Of a stretch of DNA of 33,055 bases, positions 13,801 to 22,305 are shown piece after piece. Source of the stretch: CAZJYI01 sp964550025 (lineage in GTDB: Bacteria; Verrucomicrobiota; Kiritimatiellia; UBA8416; CAYOBW01); assembly GCA_964550025.1 (NCBI GenBank), contig CAZJYI010000128.1, forward strand, positions 1 through 33,055. The letters run 5' to 3'. A model generated the notes under the pieces. The model saw only the letters and a list, made by a program, of their open reading frames with translations, did no database searches and was not told the origin of the DNA. Numbering within the stretch: the first letter of the stretch is position 1; the number at the start of each line of letters is the position of its first letter. The position numbers were made by a program, and so were the translations under genes.

Positions 13801-16381
13801 AGGCATCGTACGCATAGCGGGTCGTCGCACCGTCTGGTGCGATGCCCTCTGTCAGCCGCCGCAGCGCGTCGTACCTGTTGGAGTACACGCCCAGGTCCGT
13901 GTCCGTCCGTGTCGCCGGCGTACCATCCGGGTTGTGCGTGTAGTTCACGATCCCGCCCGCAGGATTGGTGGCACTGACGATGCGGCCGGCCTCGTCGTAC
14001 CCGTAGGAACGCACGAACCCGCCCCGGTCACGACGCGACCGCACGCGCCCGTTGGCATCATAGGCGATCTCCGTGTGCGCTCCATCGGCGAAATCTGTGC
14101 GCTCCAGCCGGCCCACCGTGTCGTAGGCGTACTCGGTGGCGTGGCCCAGCGGGTTCGTCACCGCGGCCAGGCGTCCCATGGGCGTGTAGCCGTAGGTCCA
14201 CGCTTCGCCGTTGAAGTTCGTGTAGCCCACAGCCCGTCCAAGCCCGTCGCGTGCGAACGACGCCGTGCCGACCACCGGCGCCGTCATCGAGGCCAGCCGG
14301 CCCAACCCGTCGTAGATGTATGTCCGCATGTGGCCCAGCGGGTTCTCTGTGCTCACCACGCGACCCATGGCGTCGCGCTCGATCGCATAGGTGTTGCTCA
14401 GCGAGTCCACGATGCCGGTCACCATGCCGAGCCTGTCCGTCCTATACGTCGTATTGTGTCCCAGCGGCGTGGCCCGCGCCGTGGGCACGCCTTCCAAGTC
14501 GCAGGCCGTGACCCGGTTCTCGCCGTCGCGAATGACATTCGTGACCCACCCCCGCGGATCGTACGAAAGCACCGTGCCCAATCCGCCTGCATCGATCATG
14601 GAAACGGGCCGCTCCAGGTTGTCGTAACCGTAGTTTGCCACCGGCCCGATCGAATCCGCCACGTTCGTCAACCGGTCCATCAGGTCATACGTGTAGCTGC
14701 GGGCGTGGGCGAGCGGATCGGTCATCTCCAGCAGGTTCCCGTTCGCGTCGTACGTGTAGGTCGTCACCTCGCCGTTTGCGTCCGTGTACGACGTCAGCCT
14801 GTCGTTGAGGTCGTAGCCGAATCCGACGGCTGTACCGTCCGGTCGCTGGATACCCGACAGCCGCTTGTACGCGTCGTAGGTGTAGGTCGTCACCCCGGTG
14901 TCCGAATCCGTGCGGCTGGCAAGCGTTGCGTCCGGGTTGTAGGTGTAGGTTGTGACGCCCCCTTCGGGGTTGGTGACCGTCAGCACCTGGCCCCGGCTGT
15001 TGTACGTGTAGCGCCAGGTGTGTCCCGTGCGATCGACCCGCGCCGTCACGTTCCCCCTCCCATCCGTCCCATACATCTCAACCGTCCCATCCGGATAATC
15101 CCGCCGCGTCAGATCGTAGAATGTATTGGTGAAGACGTGGCCTGCGGCCGCATTGGTGAACACCTGGTCCACGGCCGTGTAGGTGTTGCTGTAGAGGTTG
15201 CCCTCCGCGTCGCGGTACGACGCGATCTTGCCCGACGCCTCGTGGTAGACGATCGAGGTTGTATCTCCCATACGGTCGGTGACGGATTCAGGCCGGGTGT
15301 TCGCCGTCTGGGTGAACGCGGCCTGGTTGCCGCCCGCGTCGTTGATCCCCCGCGGCGGCGACTTCTCATGGAAATGGTCGTAGACGACCTGCGTCCCGTC
15401 GGCGCGCGTCTCCGTCACGCGGTTACTCGCCGCGTCATAGGCAAGCTCGGTCGTGTTGCTGTAGGCGTCGGTCTGCGAGGTGACGCGCCATTCGTCTCCT
15501 CCGGCGAGCGTCACGCGTGCGTAGGTCTGCGTGTAAGGCCGGTTCCCGCATGGATGCTCCACGCTGCCGATGCGACGACGGCCCGCGTAGTGGAACGTAG
15601 TGGTGCCGCCCCCCGCGTCGACCACGTGGCGGATAACAAACCTGTCTTCACGAATGATCTCGATCGTTCGACCCGCCTGGTCAACGACGTTCGTCAGGGG
15701 AAGCGTCCAGTCCGACGGGTCGTAGTTGAACGTCAGCGAACGTCCCAACCCGTCGGAGACACTGGCCACGTAGCGTTTGCTGTTGGCTTCCTCGATTGTG
15801 TAGCTGTGCCGGTTCCCATTCCGATCCGACAGGTACGCCAACATCCCGCGCTGCGCGTCTTCGAACGCATAGACACGCTCGTTGAGCGGATCCGAGAGGT
15901 AGTACCAGTTCCACCTGCGGTACTGGTTGGTTTCCACGGCTTGGAGACCGTAGGGGATCGGCGTGATCGGGTCCACGTGCCACTCCCCGGTAACCAGGCT
16001 GTTGGTGAAGCCGGCCCGGATGCCGTTCCGAAGGAGCGCATGGGCCTCCGCCGGCCACCCCTGCTGCTCGATCGGACCCTCGGCCATCAAGTAGCGATCG
16101 ATGTTGTCCTCGAACTGTCGCTCCAGCCGCCGCTCGTTGTACGCGAAGCCCGCGTTGTAGCGCAACTCGTACGTCAGCGGCATGGGGCCGCCCAGGTTCA
16201 ACAGGGGCATCGTGAAGAAATACGCCCCGCTACCCGCCGAGATGGGATCGCCCACCGTGCACGAAGCGCCCTCGTCGATAACCGAGGCCGCTATGGAATC
16301 CGGGCGCTGGGCCAGCGACTCGTTCGCGGCCAGCAACACAACCGTCGCGGCGCAAGCCAACGTCAATCTGTACACTCTCAC
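10865..16381 (-). CDS. Secreted RHS/YD-repeat protein 2
   Basis: The protein has 1838 residues. The start is a GTG at 16381 (GTG AGA GTG TAC) behind a G-rich ribosome-binding site; a second in-frame GTG two codons on is possible. The signal peptide ends near residue 24 (SLA-QRP). The N-terminal domain repeats the GDPIS-GSG-YFFTMPLLNLGG motif of its paralogues. YD repeats fill the middle, and the RHS core sits near 1355-1510 (RFYVYTPRGRLLYMID, YHFDRQGSTLALT). The core end diverges: GRFLSPTPPTAPS replaces the usual FLSRDP, then CIDPRGG. The tail (about 1515-1838) is unrelated to those of RHS 1 and 3. It has a Trp/Glu-rich segment, a stretch GIHELFAHYVPSGDG near the middle, and a helical Glu-rich end finishing in YDEYGEW. 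No toxin motif is recognised. It ends 32 bp before RHS 1 and starts just after the gene remnant at 16410-16505. Confidence 0.92.
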   Translation of the reverse strand: MRVYRLTLACAATVVLLAANESLAQRPDSIAASVIDEGASCTVGDPISAGSGAYFFTMPLLNLGGPMPLTYELRYNAGFAYNERRLERQFEDNIDRYLMAEGPIEQQGWPAEAHALLRNGIRAGFTNSLVTGEWHVDPITPIPYGLQAVETNQYRRWNWYYLSDPLNERVYAFEDAQRGMLAYLSDRNGNRHSYTIEEANSKRYVASVSDGLGRSLTFNYDPSDWTLPLTNVVDQAGRTIEIIREDRFVIRHVVDAGGGTTTFHYAGRRRIGSVEHPCGNRPYTQTYARVTLAGGDEWRVTSQTDAYSNTTELAYDAASNRVTETRADGTQVVYDHFHEKSPPRGINDAGGNQAAFTQTANTRPESVTDRMGDTTSIVYHEASGKIASYRDAEGNLYSNTYTAVDQVFTNAAAGHVFTNTFYDLTRRDYPDGTVEMYGTDGRGNVTARVDRTGHTWRYTYNSRGQVLTVTNPEGGVTTYTYNPDATLASRTDSDTGVTTYTYDAYKRLSGIQRPDGTAVGFGYDLNDRLTSYTDANGEVTTYTYDANGNLLEMTDPLAHARSYTYDLMDRLTNVADSIGPVANYGYDNLERPVSMIDAGGLGTVLSYDPRGWVTNVIRDGENRVTACDLEGVPTARATPLGHNTTYRTDRLGMVTGIVDSLSNTYAIERDAMGRVVSTENPLGHMRTYIYDGLGRLASMTAPVVGTASFARDGLGRAVGYTNFNGEAWTYGYTPMGRLAAVTNPLGHATEYAYDTVGRLERTDFADGAHTEIAYDANGRVRSRRDRGGFVRSYGYDEAGRIVSATNPAGGIVNYTHNPDGTPATRTDTDLGVYSNRYDALRRLTEGIAPDGATTRYAYDAFNRVTNTVDANGGSRSYAYDADGRLVRATDPLAHARGYAYDALNRLTNVTDRLGHATRYEYDAVGRPIGRTDAEGVAVEYVYDAANRRTGTTLDGQTWQYGYDDQSRLTSRTTPLGRTMTLTRDAAGSVVEVTDPMGHTATLMRDEMRRVTQVVDPVGKTNAYSYNARGLLAGVSNAISGASYAYNDLGLLDTLTDPNGEDWTFGYTDMGRPVMTADPLSRTNAYAYDPRGRLAGVTFADGKELAIARDSVGNVTNLTYSDGTRIEYEYDALNRLVHTTGTTAAVSFTYDTEGRVTGADNPGSVFGAGYGSAGRLYEATYNNGAFRVSYTYYPNGLLRSVTDSLTGTTITFIYDADRRLVGILRPNGVNTTYTWDAASRLTRIQAGSVLDLGYELDAADQVTKARVKAPLTAASLLVSSAQAHTFDAAAQINSRGYAYDERGRLRGTLANGFVWNAAGHLLMVFLERPFELTRMTYNGLGLPVTSSQSGGPSRHFYYNYAVGGARIMAEGDDASGQMVRFYVYTPRGRLLYMIDALNGNNVHHYHFDRQGSTLALTGPNGVVTDAYVYTGSGLLLRHNGTSLQPFMFGGMTGVRLQEVPGMTLYCLSGRYYNPETGRFLSPTPPTAPSTDPDTSNPYQYAVQKPSSCIDPRGGAPEGDVRVGGDDWEEVPRQCWTDEHWEAYGEAALGATLLAWREAVEAGRTKKDYEAWMEEQQTSDPAGFDTSPAERSDQCPEAAVAQSLAAPHGGAGATVMVDPRDVTPAVHTRSNRMTPGKTPGVRVADVAGIHELFAHYVPSGDGRPTTIASDTRASMTATPAGLSVQLGPVQDDTLVALYCGARTARVLREIFGGHAGVQPTPVATPTDDEIPGVPTWDEFRVAAAGGAAVAKAGSDVIWWLDYGLYLTRALTEKRELSEEEVLEGYRLTAEAYSRLDEAYRVATTDAERVRLLSEMNALQLSIPGGPSSGGDDPYDEYGEW

Positions 16382-16409
16382 GCGCCCCCCCTTTCAACAC
16401 GCCACGTTT

Positions 16410-16505
16410 CTACTCCGTTATCTTCACCCTCACCCGGAAATACGCATTCGTGTCATAGGCGCGGTCGGCGTAGTGAAGACCGCCCCCGACGATTCCTTCT
16501 TCTCG
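16410..16505 (-). pseudogene. 3' remnant of a second copy of the small YD/calcium-repeat gene
   Basis: Directly after the TAG of RHS 3, 31 further codons stay open in the same frame and end in TAG at 16410-16412. They read GGGLHYADRAYDTNAYFRVR and so on, nearly identical to the last residues of the small gene at 22306-22962 (GDGLQYADRAYDANAYFRVR). DNA similarity is also high. There is no start codon or upstream part, so this is a truncated duplicate, or a former extension of RHS 3 cut off by the stop. Confidence 0.8.
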
Positions 16506-19500
16506 CTATGGCCCAAAGAGGGACGCATTGTTCGGACGATTCATCATGACTATGATTGCGGCGGCCAGGGCCCGCGACTCCGGGTACGTGGAACCAGCGA
16601 TCATCCCGCCCTGCGCCAGGATGAGAATGGGATTCGCTATTGCCCGTCCGGTGCCACTCGCGGCAATGCTCGACAGCGGACAGAACAGCCCGCCGCGTCT
16701 CCCCGCCGTCCGTCTCGGCGTCTGCCGGAGCGAAAACACGGTACTTGACAGGTCCGACGCCAGGGCAGCCTGCCGGCTCACGTAGGCCGGTGCCACGGGT
16801 GAGGACGCCACGGGCGACGGGCTCGAGGCCGCCGCGCCCTCCGCTACGGTCCCCTCCACAGCCTGGTGCGCCGCAAACACAACCTGGTCTGCCATGAAAC
16901 TCAGGAACGCCGCGGGCGGATTCGCCCTGAACCGCTCCACCGCGTCCGCATGCAGCCCCGGTATGTCATCGTCGCGGTAATTGGCGCGCGCCTCCTCCGC
17001 GAGCAGATGGGGATTCTGCCATGCCAGCAATTCCGCGACATACACCGAGCCGAACCAGTGCGCGATACCGCCTCGCGTACGGTCATACACGACCTGCGCG
17101 GCGTTCTCCTCGCCGCTCGAACACTGGCGACGGAAGGCCTCGTAGATGAACTCCTGCGGGTCAAAGATGAGGTGACCGCCCGTATAGTAGTAATCACCGG
17201 CCTCGCCTGAGCCTCCCGACAACCAGAGATAGACCACGTAGCCGCTCTCGAACAGAGACACAAGACCTGACGGACCTACTTTCGCGAGATTCTCCTTTCC
17301 CTTGGTCTTCCCCAGCGATTGGACGGCTTCCAGACCACCCGACGTCATCTCGTTCGTGGCCCACTTTCGTCCGCCTCTGCCAAACCACTTCGCCGCCTTC
17401 TTGCCCAGGCGTTTGACTCCCCTTTCGGCGGCCTTCTTGAAGGCGTCCTTGGCTCTCCCGGCAAGACCGTTGATAATCGCACCGAGTGTCGACGGTACCT
17501 GCGGATGTGTCGGCGAGGAGCCCGGGTCGGGGACCAGCGGCAGGAGATCCGCCGGGCTACCGGCGGGCTCCCCGGGCATCGAGGGAACGACCGGGTCCGG
17601 CACGGTCGGCAGGGCGTCCGACGGGTTTCCTCCATCCTGGTTCTGTATCCCGTCGTTCTCGTTGACCGGCGGCCCGTCGACGTAGGGCAGGTCCGCCAGG
17701 GTCACGTTCTCCGGGCTGGCACCCAGGGGGTCCACCATGCCGACCGGGTCCAGCCAGGCATACTGGTAGGGGTTCAGCCCGAGAGGCTCTTCCGGCGTGG
17801 GCCAGTCGGAGTCGCGCGACAGGAAACGTCCGGCCAACGCGTCGTAGTAGCGCGCGCGCATTTGATAGAGATCCGAGTCACCCTCGGCACGGACCCCGAA
17901 CCCGCCGCAGAACTTGAAGGGTTGCACGCTGGTGCCGGAGTGCGCGAGAAGCCGGCCGTAGGGCGTGTAGGCGTAGGCGTCGGTGACGGCGCCGGCAGCA
18001 TCGGTCAGCGCCAGTGTCGAACCGGTGCGGTCGAAATGGTAGTGGTGGACCTTGTTGCCGTTGGCCGCGTCGATCATGTAGAGCAACGTCCCGCCGGGCG
18101 ACCAGACATAGTAGCGGAGGAACTGCCCGCCCGTGTTGCTCTCGGCCGCGATGGGCTTCAGACCGATGGCGTAGTTGTAGTGAAGATGGATGGTGGCGGC
18201 GCCACGGGAGCGGGTGACCAAGTCGCCGAGGCCATTGTAGGACAGGTCGGAGGTGTCGGACGCGTCGGACACGACGGTAAGGTGCCCGGCATCGTTCCAG
18301 GTAAACGTGCCACCCGGCTTCGCGGTCTGCCGCCCGCGCGCATCGAACGCGTGGCCGGCCGTGCTGAACTGCGCGGCAGCGTCGAACGTGGGCGCCTCCG
18401 TGCCGGACGCCGTCAGCGACGACGCGGCAAGGGGCGCCTTGACCAGCGCCTTCGTGACCTGCCCGGCCGCGTCCAGCGTGTAGCACAGGTCCAAAACCGC
18501 CCCGTCCCGGATGCGCACGAGCCGACTCGCGTCGTCCCAGGTGTAGGTCGTGTCCACGCCGTTGGGACGCGAGACGCCGGTCAGGCGACGGCCGGCATCG
18601 TAGCGGAAGGTGAGGACCGTGTCCGTGAGACCGTCCTCCACGCGGGTGAGTAGCCCGCTGGCCGCGTCGTAGGTGTAGGTGACGACAAACGCGGCATTGT
18701 TGTACGTGGCCGTCTTCAGCCGCCCGGCCTTGTCGTAGGTCGCGCCGAAAACGGTGCCGGGATTCTCGGTGGCGGTGACGCGCCCTTCCGCGTCATAGGC
18801 GAACGACACGGCGGCCGTGGTTCCCGTCGCGCGTACGAGCCGGTTGAGCGGGTCGTACTCGTATGCGATCTGCGTGCCGTCCGTGTACGTTCCGTTGGTC
18901 ACGTTCCCCGCGCTGTCGTAGCTGATAACCAGGCTCCGGCCGTCGGCAAACGCGGCCTCCGCCAGCCGCCCTCGCGCGTCCCTCGTATACGTCGTCGTCT
19001 GCAGCAGCGGGTCGGTCTCCGTCTCGATCCGGCCCATCTCGGTGTAGCCGAACCCCCAGTCCTCGCCGTTGGGGTCGGTCAACGTCTCGAGCTGCCCCAG
19101 GTTGTTGTAAGCGTAGCTCGCGCCCGAGACGGCGTTGGACGCGGCGGTCGGCAGCCCGCGAGCTTCGTACGCAAACGTGTTGGTCCGCCCCAGCGGATCG
19201 ACCAGCGAGGTGATTCGCTGCAGCGCGTCACGCCCGATGGAGACGGTGCGCCCCATCGGGCCCGTGATCGCAGTCACCGACCCGAAGGCATCACGCCCCA
19301 ACGTCATCGTCCCCCCCAGCGGTGTCGTACGCGAAACAGCCCTGTCCTGGCCGTCGCAGCCGTACCGCCAGGTCTTCCCGGCAACGGTGACGGCGGTGCG
19401 GCGGCCGGCGCCGTCGTAGGCGTGATCGACAACGAGACCCTCCGCATCGGCGCTTCGCACCATCCGCCCGGCCGCGTCGTACGCGTAACGGCGCGCATCC

Positions 19501-22274
19501 CCCGACCGGTCGGTCACGTTGGTCAGACGGTCCAACGCGTCGTAGGCGTAGCCTCGAGCGTGAGCGAGCGGATCCACCGCGCGTATCAACCGCCCGTCCG
19601 CGTCATACGCGTAGCTGTGGATGCCCCCGTTCGCGTCCACGGCATTCGTGATGCGGTTGAAGGCATCGTACCGGTAGCGGACCGTCGCGCCGTCGGAAGC
19701 CGCGACCTGCACCAACCGCCGCAACGCGTCGTAGCTGTTGGAGTAGACACCGAGGTCCGTGTCGGTACCCGTCGCACGCGTGCCGTCCGGGTTGTAGCTG
19801 TAGCTCGCAACGCCTCCCGCGGGGTTCGTGACACTCAGGAGGCGGCCGGCGGCGTCATAGCCGAAGGAGCTCACGGAACCGCCCCTGTGCCGCCGCGTAC
19901 GCGTACGCCCCGCATCGTCGAAGGTCAACGCAACGTGCGTCCCGTCGGCGAAGTCCGCGCGTTCCAGGCGCCCCCCGGCATCGTACGAGAACGCGGTGGC
20001 GCGCCCCAGCGGGTTCGTTACCGCGGTCAGCCGCCCCATCGGCGTGTAGCCCTGGCTCCAGGTCTCGCCGTTGAAGTTCGTGTAGGCCGTGATCAGCCCG
20101 AGCCCGTCACGCACGTACGTCGCCGTGCCGACCGCCGGTGCGGTCATCGAGACCAGGCGCCCCCGGCCGTCGTACGCGTAGGTGCGCACGTGCCCCAGCG
20201 GATCCTCGCTGCGTACCACGCGCCCCATGGCATCCCGCTCGTAGGTGTGGACCTGGCTCAGAGCGTCCACGACGCCAGTCACCATCCCCAGCTTGTCCGT
20301 CCCGTACGTCGTGGTCTGCCCCGCCGGCGTGGTCACCGACGCGGGTACGCCTTCGTCGTCGTATGTCGCCGTCCAGCTCCTGCCGGCGCGCGTCATGTTC
20401 GTCGCCCACCCGCGCGGGTCATAGGCCGGCACCGTGGCCACCCCCCCCGCGTCGGTGACCGACGCGATCCGCCCCAGGCTGTCGTAGGCGTAGCTCACCA
20501 CCGGCCCGACAGAGTCCGTCACGTTCGTCACGCGATCCATCAGGTCGTGCATGAAGCTGTGCGCGTGACCGAGTGGATCCGTCACTTCGACCAGGTTCCC
20601 GTTTGCATCATAGGTGTAGGCCGTGACCTCCCCGTTCCCGTCGGTGTACGACGTGAGCCTGTCGTTGGCATCATAGCCCATCGCGGCCGACGTCCCGTCC
20701 GGGCGGTTGATCCCCGCAAGCCGCTTGTACCCATCGTGCACACAGGTCGTTACTCCCGAGTCCGAGTCCGTGCGGCTGGCGAGTGTGCCGTCCGCGTTGT
20801 ATGCGTAGGTGACAACGCCGCCCTCGGGGTTGGTGACCGTCAGCACTTGCCCGCGGCTGTTGTAGGTGTAGACCCACTGATGGCCGTTGCGATCCCGGCG
20901 CACCAACACGTTCCCTCTCCCATCCATCGTTTTCGTTTCATACGTCCCATCCGGGTAGTCCCGCCGCGTCAGGTCGTAGAACCTGTTGGTGAAGACCTCC
21001 CCACTGGCCGGGTTGGTGAACACCTGGTCCACCGCCGTGTAGGTGTTGCTGTAGAGATGACCCGCCGCGTCGCGGTACGAGACGACCTTGCCCGAGGCCT
21101 CGTGATGGCCAATCGTGGTCGTGTCGCCCAGGCGGTCGGTGATCGACGTCGTCTGCTCATAGCCGGACTGGCCGAAGTGCACCGTATTGTTCACAGCGTC
21201 CGTGAGCAGGCGCGGCCGGCCCAGGTTGTGGAAGTGCTCGTAGACGATTGCCGTGCCGTCCGGCCGCACCTCCGTGACGCGGTTCGTTTCGCGGACGTAC
21301 TGAAGCGTCGTCATGTTGCCATACGCATCGGTCTGAGACAGGACGCGGTCATACAGTCGTCTATTCAGCGACACCTCGTCGACGTCCTGGGTGCAGGGCT
21401 TGTTCCCCAACGGCCGCTCGACCGCCGCGAACGCGCCTCGCGACCAGGCGCGCGGCTCGTAGTGGAACGTCGTCGTGTTGGTGGCCGGATCGGTCACGAA
21501 CCGCAGGGCCCAGTGGTTGGCCGTGTCCGGCGCGTCCTCTTCGTACGCGATGTCGGCGTGTCTGCCCGCCTGGTCCGTGACAGTCACAATGTAGCCTTCG
21601 GCGTTGGTAGAGAAGTTGAGCGAGCGCCCCAGGCCGTCCTCAATGGCGTCCGGATGGAAGTCGTCGTCCAGGTGAGTGTAGGTATGACGATTGCCGTTGC
21701 GGTCGACCAGGTACTTGAGCTGCGACGGCAGGGCCCACGGACGCGTGCTCGGGAGCTTCTCGAATACGTAGGACAGCTCTCTGACGGGGTCCACGAGGTA
21801 GTAATACCCGTTGGTCGCGGTCTGGCCGGACTCCTGCAGCGCATAGCGAACGGGAAGCGCATCGTCCAAAACCCACGCGTTGGTCGCGGTGTTGGGCCGG
21901 AACCGGGCGCAGTCCCGGTTTTCCAGGTGCACGTCAAGGTGCGTGTCGTACGCCCGCTGCAGCATGGTGTCCGCCGTCGAGTAGAACTGCAGGTACCAGG
22001 GGCCGTATTCGCCAGATCCCCTGACGCCCGACCGGTGTCGCAGTTCGTAGCGCATGGGGAGGGGCCCACCCAGGTCAAACAGCGGGAATGCGCTGTGCAG
22101 AATCCCGCCGTTGGCGCTTATCGGATCGCCGATATTGAGTGCGTGGCCTTTCGTCTGGCCGGGCTGCATCGGGTGCTCATTGGGCGGGTTGTCCCCCTGT
22201 ACCGGAGGAACGAGACCAATGCCCACGAACACGGCAACCACCGCCGACGCCGCCATGCGTGTCCTGCCCTTCAT
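16506..22274 (-). CDS. Secreted RHS/YD-repeat protein 3 with cationic/hydrophobic tail
   Basis: The protein has 1922 residues. I chose the ATG at 22274 (MKGRTRMAASAVVAVFVGIG) because GGAGGAGAGG precedes it; an earlier in-frame ATG at 22301 lacks this. The signal peptide ends near residue 27 (VQG-DNP). The N-terminal GDPISANGG-LHSAFPLFDLGG domain, the YD array and the core near 1366-1515 (YYVWSPGGTLLYMID, RTGSTLALTD, GRFLSRDSDW, MVDPLGA) match its two paralogues. The tail (about 1520-1922) is unique. A Pro/Asp linker is followed by a Lys/Arg-rich amphipathic stretch (AKDAFKKAAERGVKRLGKK), a region with YDRTRGGIAHWFGSVYVAELL, and a hydrophobic Ala-rich end. The Lys-rich helix and apolar segments might contact membranes, but I recognise no toxin family. 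The gene follows the small YD gene by 31 bp. Its stop is in frame with the downstream gene remnant. Confidence 0.92.
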   Translation of the reverse strand: MKGRTRMAASAVVAVFVGIGLVPPVQGDNPPNEHPMQPGQTKGHALNIGDPISANGGILHSAFPLFDLGGPLPMRYELRHRSGVRGSGEYGPWYLQFYSTADTMLQRAYDTHLDVHLENRDCARFRPNTATNAWVLDDALPVRYALQESGQTATNGYYYLVDPVRELSYVFEKLPSTRPWALPSQLKYLVDRNGNRHTYTHLDDDFHPDAIEDGLGRSLNFSTNAEGYIVTVTDQAGRHADIAYEEDAPDTANHWALRFVTDPATNTTTFHYEPRAWSRGAFAAVERPLGNKPCTQDVDEVSLNRRLYDRVLSQTDAYGNMTTLQYVRETNRVTEVRPDGTAIVYEHFHNLGRPRLLTDAVNNTVHFGQSGYEQTTSITDRLGDTTTIGHHEASGKVVSYRDAAGHLYSNTYTAVDQVFTNPASGEVFTNRFYDLTRRDYPDGTYETKTMDGRGNVLVRRDRNGHQWVYTYNSRGQVLTVTNPEGGVVTYAYNADGTLASRTDSDSGVTTCVHDGYKRLAGINRPDGTSAAMGYDANDRLTSYTDGNGEVTAYTYDANGNLVEVTDPLGHAHSFMHDLMDRVTNVTDSVGPVVSYAYDSLGRIASVTDAGGVATVPAYDPRGWATNMTRAGRSWTATYDDEGVPASVTTPAGQTTTYGTDKLGMVTGVVDALSQVHTYERDAMGRVVRSEDPLGHVRTYAYDGRGRLVSMTAPAVGTATYVRDGLGLITAYTNFNGETWSQGYTPMGRLTAVTNPLGRATAFSYDAGGRLERADFADGTHVALTFDDAGRTRTRRHRGGSVSSFGYDAAGRLLSVTNPAGGVASYSYNPDGTRATGTDTDLGVYSNSYDALRRLVQVAASDGATVRYRYDAFNRITNAVDANGGIHSYAYDADGRLIRAVDPLAHARGYAYDALDRLTNVTDRSGDARRYAYDAAGRMVRSADAEGLVVDHAYDGAGRRTAVTVAGKTWRYGCDGQDRAVSRTTPLGGTMTLGRDAFGSVTAITGPMGRTVSIGRDALQRITSLVDPLGRTNTFAYEARGLPTAASNAVSGASYAYNNLGQLETLTDPNGEDWGFGYTEMGRIETETDPLLQTTTYTRDARGRLAEAAFADGRSLVISYDSAGNVTNGTYTDGTQIAYEYDPLNRLVRATGTTAAVSFAYDAEGRVTATENPGTVFGATYDKAGRLKTATYNNAAFVVTYTYDAASGLLTRVEDGLTDTVLTFRYDAGRRLTGVSRPNGVDTTYTWDDASRLVRIRDGAVLDLCYTLDAAGQVTKALVKAPLAASSLTASGTEAPTFDAAAQFSTAGHAFDARGRQTAKPGGTFTWNDAGHLTVVSDASDTSDLSYNGLGDLVTRSRGAATIHLHYNYAIGLKPIAAESNTGGQFLRYYVWSPGGTLLYMIDAANGNKVHHYHFDRTGSTLALTDAAGAVTDAYAYTPYGRLLAHSGTSVQPFKFCGGFGVRAEGDSDLYQMRARYYDALAGRFLSRDSDWPTPEEPLGLNPYQYAWLDPVGMVDPLGASPENVTLADLPYVDGPPVNENDGIQNQDGGNPSDALPTVPDPVVPSMPGEPAGSPADLLPLVPDPGSSPTHPQVPSTLGAIINGLAGRAKDAFKKAAERGVKRLGKKAAKWFGRGGRKWATNEMTSGGLEAVQSLGKTKGKENLAKVGPSGLVSLFESGYVVYLWLSGGSGEAGDYYYTGGHLIFDPQEFIYEAFRRQCSSGEENAAQVVYDRTRGGIAHWFGSVYVAELLAWQNPHLLAEEARANYRDDDIPGLHADAVERFRANPPAAFLSFMADQVVFAAHQAVEGTVAEGAAASSPSPVASSPVAPAYVSRQAALASDLSSTVFSLRQTPRRTAGRRGGLFCPLSSIAASGTGRAIANPILILAQGGMIAGSTYPESRALAAAIIVMMNRPNNASLFGP

Positions 22275-22305
22275 GAGCCTCTCCTCCCTTGGATAACCCA
22301 CGCCC

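Noticed and set aside
5151..22274. RHS 1-3 as classical polymorphic toxins with immunity genes
   Set aside because: The tails show no recognisable nuclease, deaminase, ADP-ribosyltransferase or pore-forming motifs, and the gaps between the RHS genes (32 and about 124 bp) hold no immunity gene. Kept only as an open possibility for the lipoprotein.
22275..22301. ATG at 22301 as the start of RHS 3
   Set aside because: It would place nine charged residues before MKGRTRM and has no good ribosome-binding site. The GGAGGAGAGG lies inside this extension, just before the ATG at 22274.
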